Shown in pieces: positions 1-12,327 of a DNA stretch of 64,000 nt. The stretch is taken from the NCBI GenBank assembly GCA_015501605.1, contig JADNRZ010000028.1, forward strand, positions 124,001 through 188,000. The letters are read 5' to 3'. The translations under genes and the position numbers were made by a program. The notes below the pieces were generated by a model. The model saw only the letters and a program-made list of their open reading frames with translations. It made no database searches and had not been told where the DNA came from. This DNA comes from Panaeolus papilionaceus. Lineage: Eukaryota; Basidiomycota; Agaricomycetes; Agaricales. How positions within the stretch are numbered: position 1 is the stretch's first letter; the number at the start of each line of letters is the position of its first letter.

Positions 1-142
1 TCATCACCAGGGGAGACACCAACTGCTGGGGCTAGGGTGACCTTAGGTCCTGGGGTCTCTCTGGCACTCATTCTTGGTTCTGGATTGAACAACGCCAGCA
101 AGTTCGGCGAATCTCACACCTGCTAACAGTCCACCAGCGACT

Positions 143-1178
143 TTGACTCCTTCACCCGCTCATCGGTCTGCCACACCACCTGGCCTATTAGCAGCCTCAA
201 CAGCTTCTGCTTCTCCCCAGCGACGAGCACCGTTACTCAAGGACAAAGCCCTCCACCACCTGTACCCGTCTCTGCTGCTCCTCAGCCCCCGTTGTCGTCT
301 GCCACGTCCAGCTCCATCACCTTCCTCTGCTCCAGCGCAGAAACTCAACACACCTCCACCTCCCTCAGCATCGTGCAACAGTACATGCGCCTGCCCTCAG
401 TGCATCAACGCCTTTACGTTTGGCACACTGTTATCCTATTCATCCCGATACGAGGAATTGGCAAGCATCACCGCCGCCTGTGTCATCCTCATTGTCTTCC
501 CCGACAATGACGATAAATCACTCGTCAGTGAGCATCCCTACCTCCACAAGCTCGGTGAGGACGACTCCTGCTCACACGTAACATCAGAATCCAGCAGACC
601 GAGAAATTGGGGAACATGAGAGTGAGGGTGATGCCAGACAACGTATGTTTTCATCACCTTTTTTCTAATCTTTATTATTCGTCTGACATCTTGTTTTTAA
701 AATAGATTCCCCATCCTCTGTGTCTCATCATTCAATTTCACATAATCCCCACTCATCTTCATTCAACGCTCTTCTGCTGCCGAGTGCCAATTCCATGGGT
801 CCTAAACGCGCCCCTTTCCCTATGTACAGGCAGGCGACGAGTTATCCCTACGTTCGCAATGCTGCCAATCAGTCTCAACATACGCCATCGCACTCACCTC
901 AGACCCATGCATGTTCATTCTCTCTCAAGCCTACGCTTCTTCTGTACCGTCCAGAAGCATTGAGGCGAACGGCGTCGCATCTGATGATGACTCGTCTACC
1001 ACCCCCACTTCGGCTTCAGCGTCCACACCTACATCAGGCAAACGACCCACTCTGCTCGACAAGGCTAAAACCTACCACAGCTCCTTCCGAATCCACACCA
1101 TATACCATAACTTCCAACTACAGCCAAGTCCCACCTACCGCTTGCGCTGAGACAAAGCATCAACAACAAGTCCCTTAA
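143..1178 (+). pseudogene. degenerate proline/serine-rich coding-like region
   Basis: The stretch is rich in Pro, Ser, Thr and Ala codons in more than one frame, and no frame stays open for the whole length. Around 370-420 a Cys cluster reads CACPQC. A similar proline-rich context with a CSCAVC cluster occurs near 41,280 in the degenerate gene at 40.9-42 kb, so the two may be distant relics of one repeat-associated family; that is inference. No start, intron set or domain could be fixed. It may equally be low-complexity sequence without a coding past. From 1,190 to 1,560 I see nothing beyond AT-rich DNA. Confidence 0.25.
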
Positions 1179-1559
1179 CGCACGACCTCCCTATGCGTAG
1201 CATCCTGCTCTTTGCCCCCTGTACCCTTCGTGGTCCAAGCCTCCCAATGCACCTACAGAAGGGAGTAACGGCGTCCCCCAATGCCAGTATTTCCCTTCTC
1301 TTTCTTTCATTCACATTTATTCATCTCGTTGTCTCTTTAACTTGCTGTTGATTTTCTTCTACTCCTCTTATGTCATTATTTCATTTTGCGGCTACTAGAT
1401 GGATAGATAGACAGATACGGAGCTGTCGTCCAGAGTGCGTAAACTGAAATAATAATAAAAAGTTTCATTTGTCAAAATGCGAGTTTTTGATAGTGAGACA
1501 GTAGTTTATTGGTCTAGATCTGAAATATTGAATGAAATGGTACGGTAATTGGCATTTTG

Positions 1560-2313
1560 TTAGAGTGTGTGTGATCTAAATGTTTCATTAGGGTCAAATA
1601 GAGCTTTTACGCCATCCAGCAGGAAGGAAAAATCCAATTTCGCTTCGACCTTCCTGGTATTCTCATGAATGCTCCACCCCGATACAACGTTTCGCTTGTC
1701 AGATTTAAACTGGTATTGCGCGATCCAGAAACCGTGAGGCGTGGTTGAGGCACTGAGCCATATCTGGAGCCCGTTTTTACCTTCCATGATATTGATTCGA
1801 TGGTTACCTGGGAGAATGCACTAAGAAGCTTTTTGCTATCGGGGTCGTAGAATGTGAGTGGCTGTTACGATTTCCCGATGTTGTTAGCTTTGATAATGAT
1901 ATGTTGAAAAAGTCACGCACAGAATTAAGCATGCGTCGAACAACCGCAGGGAAAACAACTTGGCTGAAATTCAATGCTTTAATCTTGTCATCGACCCATT
2001 GAAGCTGATGGGTGCAAAAATCCGCGATGCCCGTTAAATAGACATCACGAACGATGTACCAGCGCGATACATCCGAGTCAGTGAGGTTTGATGAGATTGA
2101 TGGCTTTGCATAGAGTCGGACAACACGGGGGTCAGGAAATCCTACATCGTTGCTGATAGTAAGCGAAAGCGATGAATTTTTCATGGTGAGAAACCCTCGA
2201 GAATTCGCTGTAAGCTCATGACAGAGAGCCTGTCGCCAACCCTGAATATAATGTGGTGTAAGTGTTGTTGTCACGAAATCCAAATTGTTGGACGGCACTG
2301 TCTCAAATGACAC
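1560..2313 (-). CDS. hypothetical protein, two visible exons, 5' end unresolved
   Basis: Exon 2313-1869 is open and ends in phase 1. A 62-base intron (1868-1808, GTAACA...CCCAG) joins it to exon 1807-1560, which ends in a stop. The splice restores one frame (…SGNR|NHRINIMEGKNG…) that would otherwise stop near 1804. The visible part is about 230 residues of ordinary composition, with no signal peptide or recognised motif. Segments such as HYIQGWRQALCHEL and WSIHENTRKVEAKLDF look like a folded soluble domain. The first codon shown is GTG with an in-frame stop just upstream, so an upstream exon is likely; an acceptor ...GAGACAG lies just inside 2,300. I do not recognise the family. Confidence 0.5.
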
Positions 2314-3039
2314 GAATTAGCCTGACTTCACGTCCATTTCTGTCTCGCAAATTTAAAGCGTCTTGATAGCACTGTAAGACCAAATATGATCAACACATGA
2401 CCAAAATCTATCAAATATGGTAAAATTTGCTTTGGAAATATGTAGGATCCTGAAGGATCGAAAACCTATCGCTTGTGCTAGTTTTCAGCTATCTGCTATT
2501 GGATAGAGGAGAGTTATCGATTATAGAGCCAAATTCTCCGCCTACCGACTGCCTCTTCACTCAAATTGACGGGTATCACCGTTTTCAAACTCCGACGCAT
2601 TGACGCAGGTAACGATCTAATTTCCAGCTCATCATTCAAAACGCTCAACCTTGCCAGATTTCTCTAAACTGCTGGGCAAATTTACACACTTTTATTCCTG
2701 ATGCACCACCTGGTGGCAGATTGACTGCGTGAGTTACACGTCTTGTAACTAGGGAGGAAAGCTCTGCATGGATGTGTCAGTTGCGGAACTTCTACCAGCT
2801 GGTGCATCACCCTCGCCCTCATCCCGGAACTTTGGACTTGGTGGTGATATGTTATTCAGCTAGAGCTTCGGTGAGCGAGTCATATGAACAGAGTTTTTAA
2901 AGTATCTATGTATAATTTTTACTCAACTCTCGAATAGGATTGTCTGTTTAGCGATGCGAGAATACGATCTCAGCGATCCAATTTACGCAAGACTGTACTG
3001 GAAGGTCATCTGCGAAACCGTTTTATTTATGCAACTCTG
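2314..3039. other. no gene recognised
   Basis: About 725 AT-rich bases without a convincing open frame on either strand. Any 5' exon of the neighbouring minus-strand gene should lie here, but I could not find a start that splices in frame. Confidence 0.3.
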
Positions 3040-3237
3040 TCACTCTTCAAGCAGGCGTGTCTTTGCAGTCAGGTAAGCCAAATGATCATTTGTATACATT
3101 TGACTCATATCTATCACAGTGAATGAACGTTGCCTGGAGTGTGTTGACGATGCAGGGCTTTCAAGTTCAACTGTACCCACCGTCTTTCTACGAAACGAAA
3201 CGACTTTATCGTCGCCAATGTAACAGTTCCAGCTCAT
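3040..3237 (-). CDS. small hypothetical ORF, possibly a terminal exon
   Basis: A 65-residue open frame starting MSWNCYIGDDKVVSFRRKTV and ending TAKTRLLEE. The composition looks like a soluble protein. The frame continues a little upstream of the ATG (…VAIGGSR-MSWN), so this may be the last exon of a longer gene rather than a complete ORF. No domain recognised and no second copy seen in the window. Confidence 0.25.
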   Translation of the reverse strand: MSWNCYIGDDKVVSFRRKTVGTVELESPASSTHSRQRSFTVIDMSQMYTNDHLAYLTAKTRLLEE

Positions 3238-3449
3238 CCTTGACCCCCCGATTGCGACTGCGATCCAATCACCCTAGTGCTCGTTGCCTTGCTCGAGTAC
3301 CGACTTGCATAATCCGGTGGTCATATTACCTGTCATGGCGAAGGAAGCGGGAAAACTACGCTAACCTCGCGTCGTTTTTTCCTGGATAAAGTCACCGTCG
3401 GGTGACATCGCCTATCCGTCAAGTCGAGGTGTTAATCACCACCCGCTTC

Positions 3450-4165
3450 TGCCTACCCTGTATGCCCTACCTTGAATACTCGCGGTATCAACAAGCACTC
3501 TTCTCGCATTTGTTGCGCTCCTTCCCTCTCTGTCTCTCGTGTCAAGACCAAGGAAGCTGCGAATCCAGGGGGGCAGGAAGATTCCAACATTTTCTGTAAC
3601 TCCACAGTGAACGTCGTAACAACGTCGTCTCTCATTATTGTCGGCCTCGCATTAACCCCTAGCCATCATCAGCACCTGCTCTAGCTCACAAGCTGAGCAC
3701 ATTCTTTTGGTGTCGTCATCTCGCCCAACCCTACACGCATCAGCATCTAATGCGTCGTGGCGAGGAAGTTCAATGGCGTCTCCTTCCACGCGATGACCAG
3801 GTAACCTGTTACTGTCCAAGAGCAGGTTATTAATCTTTGCTTGCCGCCTACGACAGACAAGATCATATCGTCACACGGGAAAAGGCAGAGTTGCAGGAGG
3901 ACGTTGGGCACATGAGAGTGAGACTGCTCTCGGCCGAATCACTCTAGGTCGTGAGGAAGTGTGTATGAAGAGGCAGTTTGGAAGCGTTAAAACCACAGAC
4001 AAGAGGCCGTAAGATGAGTGCGCTAGTGGAAGAGCTGAAGTGATGGGTGCGGGGAGGGGAGGAGGAGGAGGAGTGACGCTGCTATTCCTATTCCTAATCG
4101 AGCTCCGTGGCTTGATGAGCTACAGCATGGCCCAGATTCAGCAACAGGGAATGGTGGAGAGTTGA
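3450..4165 (+). repeat. inverted repeat R1, copy a
   Basis: The sequence from about 3,450 to 3,945 is nearly identical to the reverse complement of about 22,725-23,190. The next 200 bases (3,960-4,160) match the reverse complement of about 21,790-22,000. The second copy carries about 700 extra bases between these two parts, so copy a has an internal deletion or copy b an insertion. The longest reading frame of the shared part runs on the minus strand here (plus strand in copy b). It contains segments such as TFTVELQKMLESSCPPGF but is interrupted by stops. Family not recognised. Confidence 0.7.
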
Positions 4166-4759
4166 ACCTCAAACTCGCCCTTTCCGTGGTATCGCAACCA
4201 GAAGACAGGGTCAAGACAGTCTATGAGCATGGTCTTGGGGGAAAAGAGTTGCGGAGACACCTGCATTTATGCATAAACCCATCTTGTTCCTCCTCAGCAA
4301 AGTGAAGCTCGCTTTCCGACCTTCAGTCATGGTCTTCTCAATCACCCCCCAACAAATTCATCATCCCTCGTGGCCCTATCTACCTTCCAAGCGGGACTGC
4401 TGTACCGCCAGGGGTTGTCACAGCATCTGCACCAGGAGATGGAGGAGGTCGCCGAAGTCAGGTCTGACGCCCTCCGCGCATGTGCGAACCCGTCTATGGT
4501 TATGGTCGCGTTCCTGGCAAGGAATTCCTTCAAACAGCGCTGCCCATCGTTGGTGCCACAACAGATGTGCCTCTACATACGCGAACAAGTCTATTCCTCA
4601 GCTTGTCTTCTCCCTCATAACACCCGCTTTGTTTTTGATATTCATGGTTCCCTCTTCACTTCACGTTCTCCGCCTCCTGTTGGTTCAAAACTCGCAGCTG
4701 TCCTCGTCTCACCGCACTCCGCACCTGCAGCAAGTAGATTGACGACCCACATCGAGCCT
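4166..4759 (+). other. coding-like remnant, no gene
   Basis: A plus-strand frame reads through segments such as KFIIPRGPIYLPSGTAVPPG and PLHTRTSLFLSL, with stops between them. This looks like the remnant of a gene, not a functional one. No family recognised. Confidence 0.25.
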
Positions 4760-5710
4760 GGTTTCATATCGGATGGGTGTCAAGCCTTTGGGATATCCCA
4801 AGGATAACCACCCAGTTGGATGGGAGGCTATTTTGTGGGGATGCATCGTGCTCCTCGTGTTTCAATTCATGGACTTCGCAAAGCGTACCGACTTGTTCGG
4901 TGCCTTGAGATCTTCAGAGTTTGTGATAATTTTCTCAATCATCTCCCAAAATGCTAACTGATTTTATTATTATAATATAGGGCTCGTCTCAGCTCATTGT
5001 TTCCTGCCCCTTCTGAGCCCTACGCATTCTCTCAAAGCGATGTTGGAACCATGCACTGCTGCTGCGTCCCATTTGGATATAGTACGCGTGCGTCTCTCTA
5101 CATGGGGACCTCACAAAAACAAAGCAAAACAGCAGCGATGGAGAGGCTTCCTTGGGTTCAGCGCTGTGGGGTACGACATGAGAGGGATCCCCCGCGTTGG
5201 GTGCTGGGAGAGGGAGACGCAGTTTTCAAGGTGAGTACTTTGTATATTTCACCTACGATATGCTCGTCGTCCTAATTCTATTTATCAGTACGCCTACCTT
5301 TGCAAACGAAAACTCTGCGCCTCCTGGTCCACCCCCCACAAGCTCAACTATTACCTGCAAGGCGTTGTTATCTCGCTATTCAATCCGGTCTCTCTTCCCT
5401 TTCGCTTACCCTGCGCTGTATCCAACATCACCTGTTTTGCAAACCCCATTTATGTATATTCTGCAAAGGGAGTGTACGGGGCACTCGGGAGTTGGAGATG
5501 GGAAGGACATTACAAGCAACGTGCTTGAAAGTGATGAAAAGGTGGCGCTTCGGCGCGCTCCTAGTTTTCTGCCAGAAATCTGTCGTTTTTTGGCCCGGGG
5601 CTGCTGAGCTCGTAATTCTCGCTTTCAAACCCACATCATCTGCATGCCTTCCTCGTTTTTCTTGGTTTGTATTTATAACAACCTCTAGTGAATTGATCAT
5701 CTTCGTTGGG
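4760..5710 (+). repeat. inverted duplication R2, copy a, part 1
   Basis: Corresponds in inverted orientation to about 54,000-55,690. Matching landmarks: the segment ending FQFMDFAKRTDLFGAL (plus, near 4,860-4,910) against FQFMDFAERTDLFGAL on minus near 55,540; the GIPRVGC...RETQFSR segment near 5,190; and a frame with KRKLCASWS near 5,310. Copy b contains about 700 bases (roughly 54,760-55,450) that are missing here at the junction near 4,980. Exon-like pieces with a donor at about 5,231 (GTGAGT) suggest the block derives from a spliced gene. All frames are broken and I cannot name it. Confidence 0.7.
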
Positions 5711-6239
5711 CATTAAACCGCATGTTCCGTACATTTGCTTCCATGTTTGATTTTCATCCAATCAGTCTGCAAAACCTTCCAGTCGCACCCCCAGACCCAT
5801 TCTTTTTCTTTTTCTGTTCTTTTTTTCAGTATCATCAACCAAGGGATGCCGCAGCACGACTAAGTGCATGACGTGTTTTCCACCAAAGACCAAGTCCTCA
5901 TGTCACATAACGTCTCTCAACCCGTGCCATGCAATTTAACGCACCATTCATTGCAACTACCCACTCCTCACGAACTCAGCGCTTCAGAACTGGCGACACG
6001 AGATCATGAAAAGGGGTACACGTGCAAAAAGCTCTGGTTCATCCACCCAAAGAGCAGCATTTACCTACAGCAATTATTACCGGACGTGGAGGCAGGTCCG
6101 TGATAAGAGCGAAGTAAGTTAATGGTGCGTATTTCGTTGGTTCAAAATGTTTTTTTTTTTTTTGTTAATCCACCACGTTTAATTAGCAAGAAGACATATA
6201 CTCCTATCCAAGCCACAGCGCGTGCTTATTATACTTAAC
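5711..6239 (+). other. unique spacer inside R2 copy a
   Basis: Lies between the two conserved parts of R2. In the other copy the equivalent position holds a 2.7 kb insertion. A 79-residue plus-strand frame (5,864-6,103) is open but has no recognised motif. A poly-T run lies near 6,150. Confidence 0.3.
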
Positions 6240-7510
6240 ACCATCGCCGTCAATCATCACCCATGCTACTCCCGAATCTCCAGCTTGCTGATGGGGCAGC
6301 CTTGCCATGCACAGATACCTACCCCTTCACGTTCGAGCTGGTTACTCTGACTCTTTTCCTTCCAACACCCGCACTTGGCAATTACTACAACCCCTTTACA
6401 TGGTTACTAGTACATTGCGGGCTCAAATCTGGACTGTTGGATAAGTACTAGCAGCATCAGTGGGAGAAAATGGAAGATTTAGGACGAGCGGTTCATCGGA
6501 GGCAAGGGATGAAACAGAATGCGTTGTCTGAAGAGGCAGGGTGTCTTGTGCATTCTCGTTTCGCGCACCTATCCCTTGCTTGTTCATCCACGTCTATACC
6601 AGTGGCCTCAGCCGTTTTGCGAAATGGATACGCGTCAGGTTGGAGGGTGGATTAGGGTTTTGTTCCATACAAAGTGACGATGGGACGGATGGGGATATGG
6701 GCTGATGCAGTGATTGTAGAGGTTTTTTTTTTTTTCCGAGCAGCTCTGGCGAGACGAAGTCCAACTACGCCTCCCAAAGGCATAAGACCACCTTCAAGAG
6801 AAGAAATATCTGCTGTCAATTTCGCTCCGCGACGTAGCAGTTCAACCTCAATCGGCTACACTAGGCCGCCACGTGCTTTACCCCTCCTCCAATGTCGTCT
6901 TGTTTGCTCACTTGCATTATCTGATCTCATGACTCGTTAATTCAATACCCATGTTCAATCCGTGTCAGTCCAATGTCCATCAACAAAGCCCAGTGACGAT
7001 TTTGACTGCTTCCCAAATACCACCACCCACCTCGTGTGTCTGCCAGCACCATTATTTCAGTTTATGCCGCGTCGTACCGTTCTACCCAGTTTTCTCAGCA
7101 CTACCAAAAAGAACATTATTTTTCCTCGAGTCCTTGTGCAAATTGTGGCTGTCTCAGACAACTGAAGGATTTTTGGGCCCAAACCCAGCGGGGACAGATT
7201 GATGGTTGGATGCAAAATGCATTCCTCACAACAGGCAGGTTGAGGCGGCATCAGAAAGCGATCACAGTGACGTGTTGGTATGCTCTGCTAGTGTTGTGGC
7301 ACGGCATTCTTGGACATATCCCTCAAAGATACGGGGCATCTCTGGGACGGGATAGACTTTCATTCACGTCCCACAGCACCGTGCCATTTTCCAAAAGGGA
7401 AAATATCGTCGTTCGCTCTTACACCCAACGCAAAATGTCACCTGCCTTCATTTTAACCACAACCTTTCCTTTCTCTCTGCAAAATCAATTTCTGCGTGGC
7501 ATAAGATCTT
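6240..7510 (+). repeat. inverted duplication R2, copy a, part 2
   Basis: Corresponds in inverted orientation to about 49,430-51,240. Both copies begin with the segment MLLPNLQLADGAAL and share the downstream FELVTLT and SQHY...EHYF...CANCGCL segments. Sub-block 6,815-6,930 (CTCCGCGACGTAGCAGTTC...) also has a relative near 54,800, so the family has internal repetition. Frames are interrupted by stops in both copies, so neither looks functional. Family unknown. Confidence 0.7.
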
Positions 7511-7624
7511 GTTCTTCTCAAAATGTTTCTACACACCGCAAACTTGGGTTATTTGGCCCATGGAGGGACTTTTGATATCAAGCCAGGTCTATTGTGAAGC
7601 TAGTGATCCAGAGTTAAGATGGCT

Positions 7625-7690
7625 TTGTTACTTGGTTGCGGTTAGGCGCGAAGTGTGAGCAGTGTGGTTGAGCGGTTAGGCGCGTTTTGG
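7625..7690 (+). other. tRNA-like A-box with local tandem repeat
   Basis: Positions 7665-7675 read TGGTTGAGCGG, an exact match to the Pol III A-box consensus TRGYNNARNGG. GGTTAGGCGCG occurs twice (7640-7650 and 7674-7684). No B-box (GGTTCGANTCC) and no cloverleaf follow, so this is not a tRNA gene. It could be a SINE or tRNA relic, or chance. The remaining bases up to 7,875 show no gene. Confidence 0.2.
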
Positions 7691-7875
7691 AATAAAATAA
7701 AAGAAAATAATATTGAAATTAAAATGATTGAATCTACAAATAGCCCATGAATCCCTTCCACAAGGACATGTAGTATTGGTGTTTGAAGAGTTGGGGTGAT
7801 TGGCCGGCCCTAATCTGCCAACTCCGTTCTCGTTCTTGCAGTGAACTTGATAATTACGGAATAATCGTGCTTCGA

Positions 7876-9564
7876 ATGTCCTCTCCCTTGCTGCCTATAA
7901 ATGACTCTCGATTTTCGTGGTCCAGTCAAATGTGGAAAGGAAATCAAATCGTTCCTTTACATGAGGATGGACGTGTCAAGGTTAGCACAGATCTTTATGT
8001 GACATTCAAATGAATGAAAACGAGTCCATCTAGAAAATCAGGGAGTCGCTCCTCACTTTACAGGCGACTATTTGTAGAAACCCCCATTCTGATTTTGCTG
8101 GTGCTGCTGCTTGGATTAGAGATAACTCTGACACTTCCGCCATATATCACGCAGAGGCAGAGGTTGTCAACTTTGCGACATCTGTTCGCGCATGCGATGT
8201 TTGGACAGCCGTAATCCACGGTTTTGCCTCTCCTACCAATTTGCCAGCCCCCAAAAGCCGTATATCGTCGTTTGACGTCCAGAACGATAAGCAATGGAAT
8301 CGCGTACGTTATTCTTGCTATTTCTTTTCCCTTTCTTTGAAAGACGTCCTCACGCCAGCTGTTGTTAGTTCTATCACCATTTAACCGACCTTGGAGTTGT
8401 CCTCACTAAGGCGTGTTTGGCTGCTCGATCTGCACCATTTGTTCAACCGCCAGTGAAAACCGTGAAACCAACCGATGCCCATTCAGCATTCTCGACTTGT
8501 ATTGAGGAAGCGGAGAAGCTTGGAGATTTCGCGGCCCTTTATCACAACATTGCGTGGGCTGCTGCTCATTTACATTTCCTAACCACTTTTGATTGGAGCA
8601 CAGCCTACATGTCTCCTGCCTTCAACGCCTCATCTACCTACCCCAAGCAGAATGTAATTGACTGGCACGGGTGTAAACCCTTGTATTGGGCCCTGTTGGT
8701 TTCGCCTCTCATTTTGCTTGTAAATGCCAAGGTCGTCAATTGGAAGTTTAGTCGTATGCAACTTGTTCAAGTGAGTCCAACAGACATTCCAGCTGTAAAT
8801 TACCTAATAAAGGAATTAATTAACTCTTGATTACAGTATCTCAACGATCTACCCATCGAAAAACCTATCATCATTCTCGAACTGGAAAAGCTCATCTGGG
8901 AGTGCATGTTTCAGATTCTCGACGATCCTGGAAAGACAAAGGACCTTATCCTTGAGATTTTGAAGAAACTGCCATCATATATTGAGCATTTCAAACGGGA
9001 CGTCGATGCTGCGAAATGGTTTGATACAGGTTCGTTGACTCTTGTTCTTTATCCTTTAAAAACAACAATCAAAATGAATAAATCGATTTGTGCGCCCACC
9101 ATCTCCCAGGCCGTCACTTTCCCAAACGTCAAACCATCTTTGACCTTGCCAATACTATGGACCGGAACGCTTCTCCTCAGACGACGTTCACATTAGAATT
9201 CAATCAAAATCTTGTCCCCAACGCATACCTGTCCAACATTCACCTACTCTCTTCAGTAACCGGCCAAGAAACAGCAGCAACCAGCACTAATTTACCTTTA
9301 TCCTCAACACCCCCTGTCACTCACCTTCCAATAATTTGTGTTGGTAATCAGGCAAGGGCTCTGCTTGAGAAAGCCAGTCTCATTCGTATGACGACGCCAG
9401 ATCCCGATCCTATGGAAAGTCAACATCGCCCTGACACTCTCATAGAGGAAGATGTCACCTTGAATAATCCTGCGTCTATGTCCAACCAAGCTTCGTTGTC
9501 AGGCGCGATCCATCATGCCATTGACCCTGAGGAGGAGGAGGAGGAGGAGGAGGAGGAAGAGGAG

Positions 9565-9596
<32 letters not shown>

Positions 9597-12327
9597 GGAG
9601 GAACACAACTTGTTATCAGCGGCTTTGAATGCTGCCTTTCGTAAAAATGCGCTTGGAGTGTACTCGAGAGACCATTTGGTAATTACGGCCTATTCTGAAC
9701 GACTGTTGCATTTATTTTTTTGGCTAACTACTCCCGCCAGTTTGAAAAACCAGTCGAGCCTTGTAGTCGGAAAAATGTTCAAGATCCCGTCCATCCTTCC
9801 ATAGAACAACCTGCTGGTCCACATCACCCTAACCATATGGCAAGTGGTTCCCTTGACCCCCTGGAGAAGGACACTGTGATGGAAGAGGGGGACATGAGCT
9901 TCCAGAAGACGTTGAAAGGTAGACGTTTGGCGAATGTTTTCAAAAGTGTTGTTGTTGATGATGACCTTGTAGGGGACACCAACCACTCACGTCACCCTAC
10001 TCGCGCAAACGCTCAGGACCCCGTTCATCCTTTCGTCGAACAACCTGCTGTTCCCAACCCACCATACCCAATCGCCGTATCAAACACTGCGTATAATCTA
10101 CGCGAATCTACTCGTCTCAACAAAGTATCCACCACCGCCAATCTCCGGCCAAGCCCCCCACGCACCATCATCACAGAAAATTCCAAAGGTCGGAAACCCT
10201 CCCACCCTACAGCACATCAGCCAAAACCTCCCCAACGACCCAGTTCTGGGTCTCAGCAAAAGAAAACAGGCCTCTCTAATTCTATGATGCGCCAAATGAA
10301 AGAAACAATCCCAACGACTGTTGATCAACTTGTGGAAGCTGTAGCTCCGCTCAAGACAGTCCAAGTCTTGCGTGGAGATACATCCCAATACCTGGAGGAT
10401 CTTACCATGGAATCTCTAGCACCTGGTGGTGAACCTGTGGCAAGTACTCTGTTCATCATTGTTCCACCCTCTGTTGAGTTTACACTTCTTTTGCAGGTGC
10501 AGTTCAATACTCGTGTAACAGTGTATGATTATGCGTCGTCTCAAGATGTTGACATTGACTTTCCTTGCCATGTATGTCAAATCATTTAGTTATATCTATC
10601 ATTGTGTTGTTTCCTCCTCCCCTTTTCTTTTTTGTAACTGATCCGTTCAAACATGCAGACCACTGGACAAGCTGACAAGATCAAAGCTTGGGCTTTGGCT
10701 TCTAGAGCATACCCGCGACAAAATGTTGATCCGCCTTTCAAAACTGTTCAGAAAAGCGACCTTTCCTGCCAACAGCTTCCGCAAGACTTGTTGTGTACCC
10801 ATTGTCTCATTGTCAGGAGTAGCGATAAGGATCAAGGCTTTACACTCGAAACGTTGGCCAAAATCAGTGACCCATATGCCAATACACACCTCCGAGGTAA
10901 GCAATTACCCATACCAAATCTACAGTCCTTACCCAAGGTTATCAGACTTTTTCCATGAGGAACTCATTGTGCTGGGAACAACGATGGATGTTTATAAAGA
11001 GTCCATGTTGGGTGAAAAGGGAAGAATTATACATGCTATATCCCTACCCTGCGCTAGCAATTTGGCCCCATCTGATTTCTTTACTGATCAGCAGGCTTGG
11101 GATATGACGAAAATGACGTCTATTTCCAAGCCTGATCATAACATGCCCCTGGCGCAAATGAATTGGGGCTTGTTCTCTCTTGCAGGTTCGCATACTGCTG
11201 GTCACCATGATGCCAATGGACCCATTACTTTTGTCCAGTCGCTTACAGGAAGGAAACTCTGGTTCATTTGCATTCCCAAGCTACCATCAACGGCAGATAC
11301 CATATCTACTGCTGATCCATCTGGCCCATTGCCTCCATCTGATGACTGGTACACCTTTCCTGTCATTCTCAAGCCTGGGATTTCATTGTAAGTCGCTTCA
11401 TTCAAAACACAATGATCATTTTATAATCATGTTTCCAGATTTCTACGACCTGGTACCTTTCATTCTGTCTTCACTCTGGACAATGCAATCTTTTGTGGGT
11501 CGCAAGGTTACATGACCAACAACCTTTTGCAAACAGCAATGGCCATTGGGGTGCATTTGTGTCATCCTTACAGTACAAGCTCAAACTACAGCAGTGGTGC
11601 CATGTTGATGCTTCAGCGCGTCATTATTTATTTGCACAAACTGTTGGTCAAGAATCAAGTTACACCCAATGGTAATGTTGTTATGTTCCTGACATATTTC
11701 ACTCTTTGAATCTAAGCATGTATTTCAGACCAACGACACATGCCTGACCTCAAAATTGATGCTGGAATAAAGAATGTTTTGGCGGCCTGTCTTATCGGCA
11801 TCTCAATGATGATCCTTGACCCCAGTGCATACAATATTGCCACCACGGGTGCTTCTTCGACCACATTTTTAACCCCACAGGAGCTTTATGCTTATGCATA
11901 TGTTCGAGGGATTTCGATGGAGCTTTTACAGTTTCTTTTCATCAAGTACAATGTTACCCTTAACAACACAAAAGTCAGTCTGGATGATGTCCACAAGATG
12001 ATGGGTAACTGGGTTGGCCGTATATGTCATTGGTCCTCTGTTGCTGAAACGGACCCAGAGGAATCAGACATCTTTCAGGTTGATCTAGCAGTTGCAAGGG
12101 CATTGTTGCAGCATCACTTCTCTGGTCCTTGTCTTTCAACTTTCAAGTCCGCCTGCCTCCAGGTTTTTGAAGATGAACATGTGTCTGACAACCTTTGTCC
12201 TTTCAAATCGGGTTGGATTCTAACACCAACTTCTAAAAAGGTGGAACCAATGACTGAAATCGCGCTTTTGTCTTTGGGTACAGGGCATCATCTTTCGAAA
12301 CAGTCATCCAAGCACTCCAAGAAGTAG
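7876..12327 (+). CDS. JmjC-domain (Fe(II)/2-oxoglutarate dioxygenase-like) protein, 1,283 aa, ten exons
   Basis: Exons 7876-7980, 8064-8303, 8369-8770, 8837-9029, 9110-9678, 9741-10571, 10659-10896, 10946-11387, 11439-11671 and 11729-12327 join in one frame without a stop. All introns are GT-AG, about 49-87 bases. The C-terminal third has a JmjC signature: the metal-binding His-x-Asp in GHHDANG (about residues 946-948), then TGRKLWF, then the distal His in RPGTFHSVF (about residue 1015). Family members are cupin-fold oxygenases, often histone or protein demethylases or hydroxylases; the substrate here is unknown. The N-terminal half (VWTAVIHGFASP..., WAAAHLHFLTTFDW...) is unassigned. The middle is disordered, Pro/Ser-rich and carries 25 consecutive Glu. 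The start was chosen as the first ATG of the exon that splices in frame; a further upstream exon is possible. No disabling change was seen, which contrasts with the broken neighbours. Confidence 0.8.
9529..9603 (+). repeat. GAR trinucleotide microsatellite coding poly-Glu
   Basis: Twenty-five in-frame GAG/GAA codons inside exon 5 of the JmjC gene. A mix of GAG and GAA indicates an older tract with point changes. Length polymorphism between strains would keep frame only in steps of three. Confidence 0.9.

Noticed and set aside
7665..7675. tRNA gene
   Set aside because: A-box only; no B-box, no acceptor stem, no cloverleaf.
10444..10496. A further intron (GTACTC...TTGCAG, 53 bases) in exon 6 of the JmjC gene
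   Set aside because: Its removal would shift the frame into a stop within about 10 codons, whereas read-through stays open.
7876..12327. TET/JBP-type DNA dioxygenase
   Set aside because: The HHDANG...TGRKLWF...PGTFHSVF pattern fits JmjC better than the TET/JBP motif layout; not excluded without a structure-based search.
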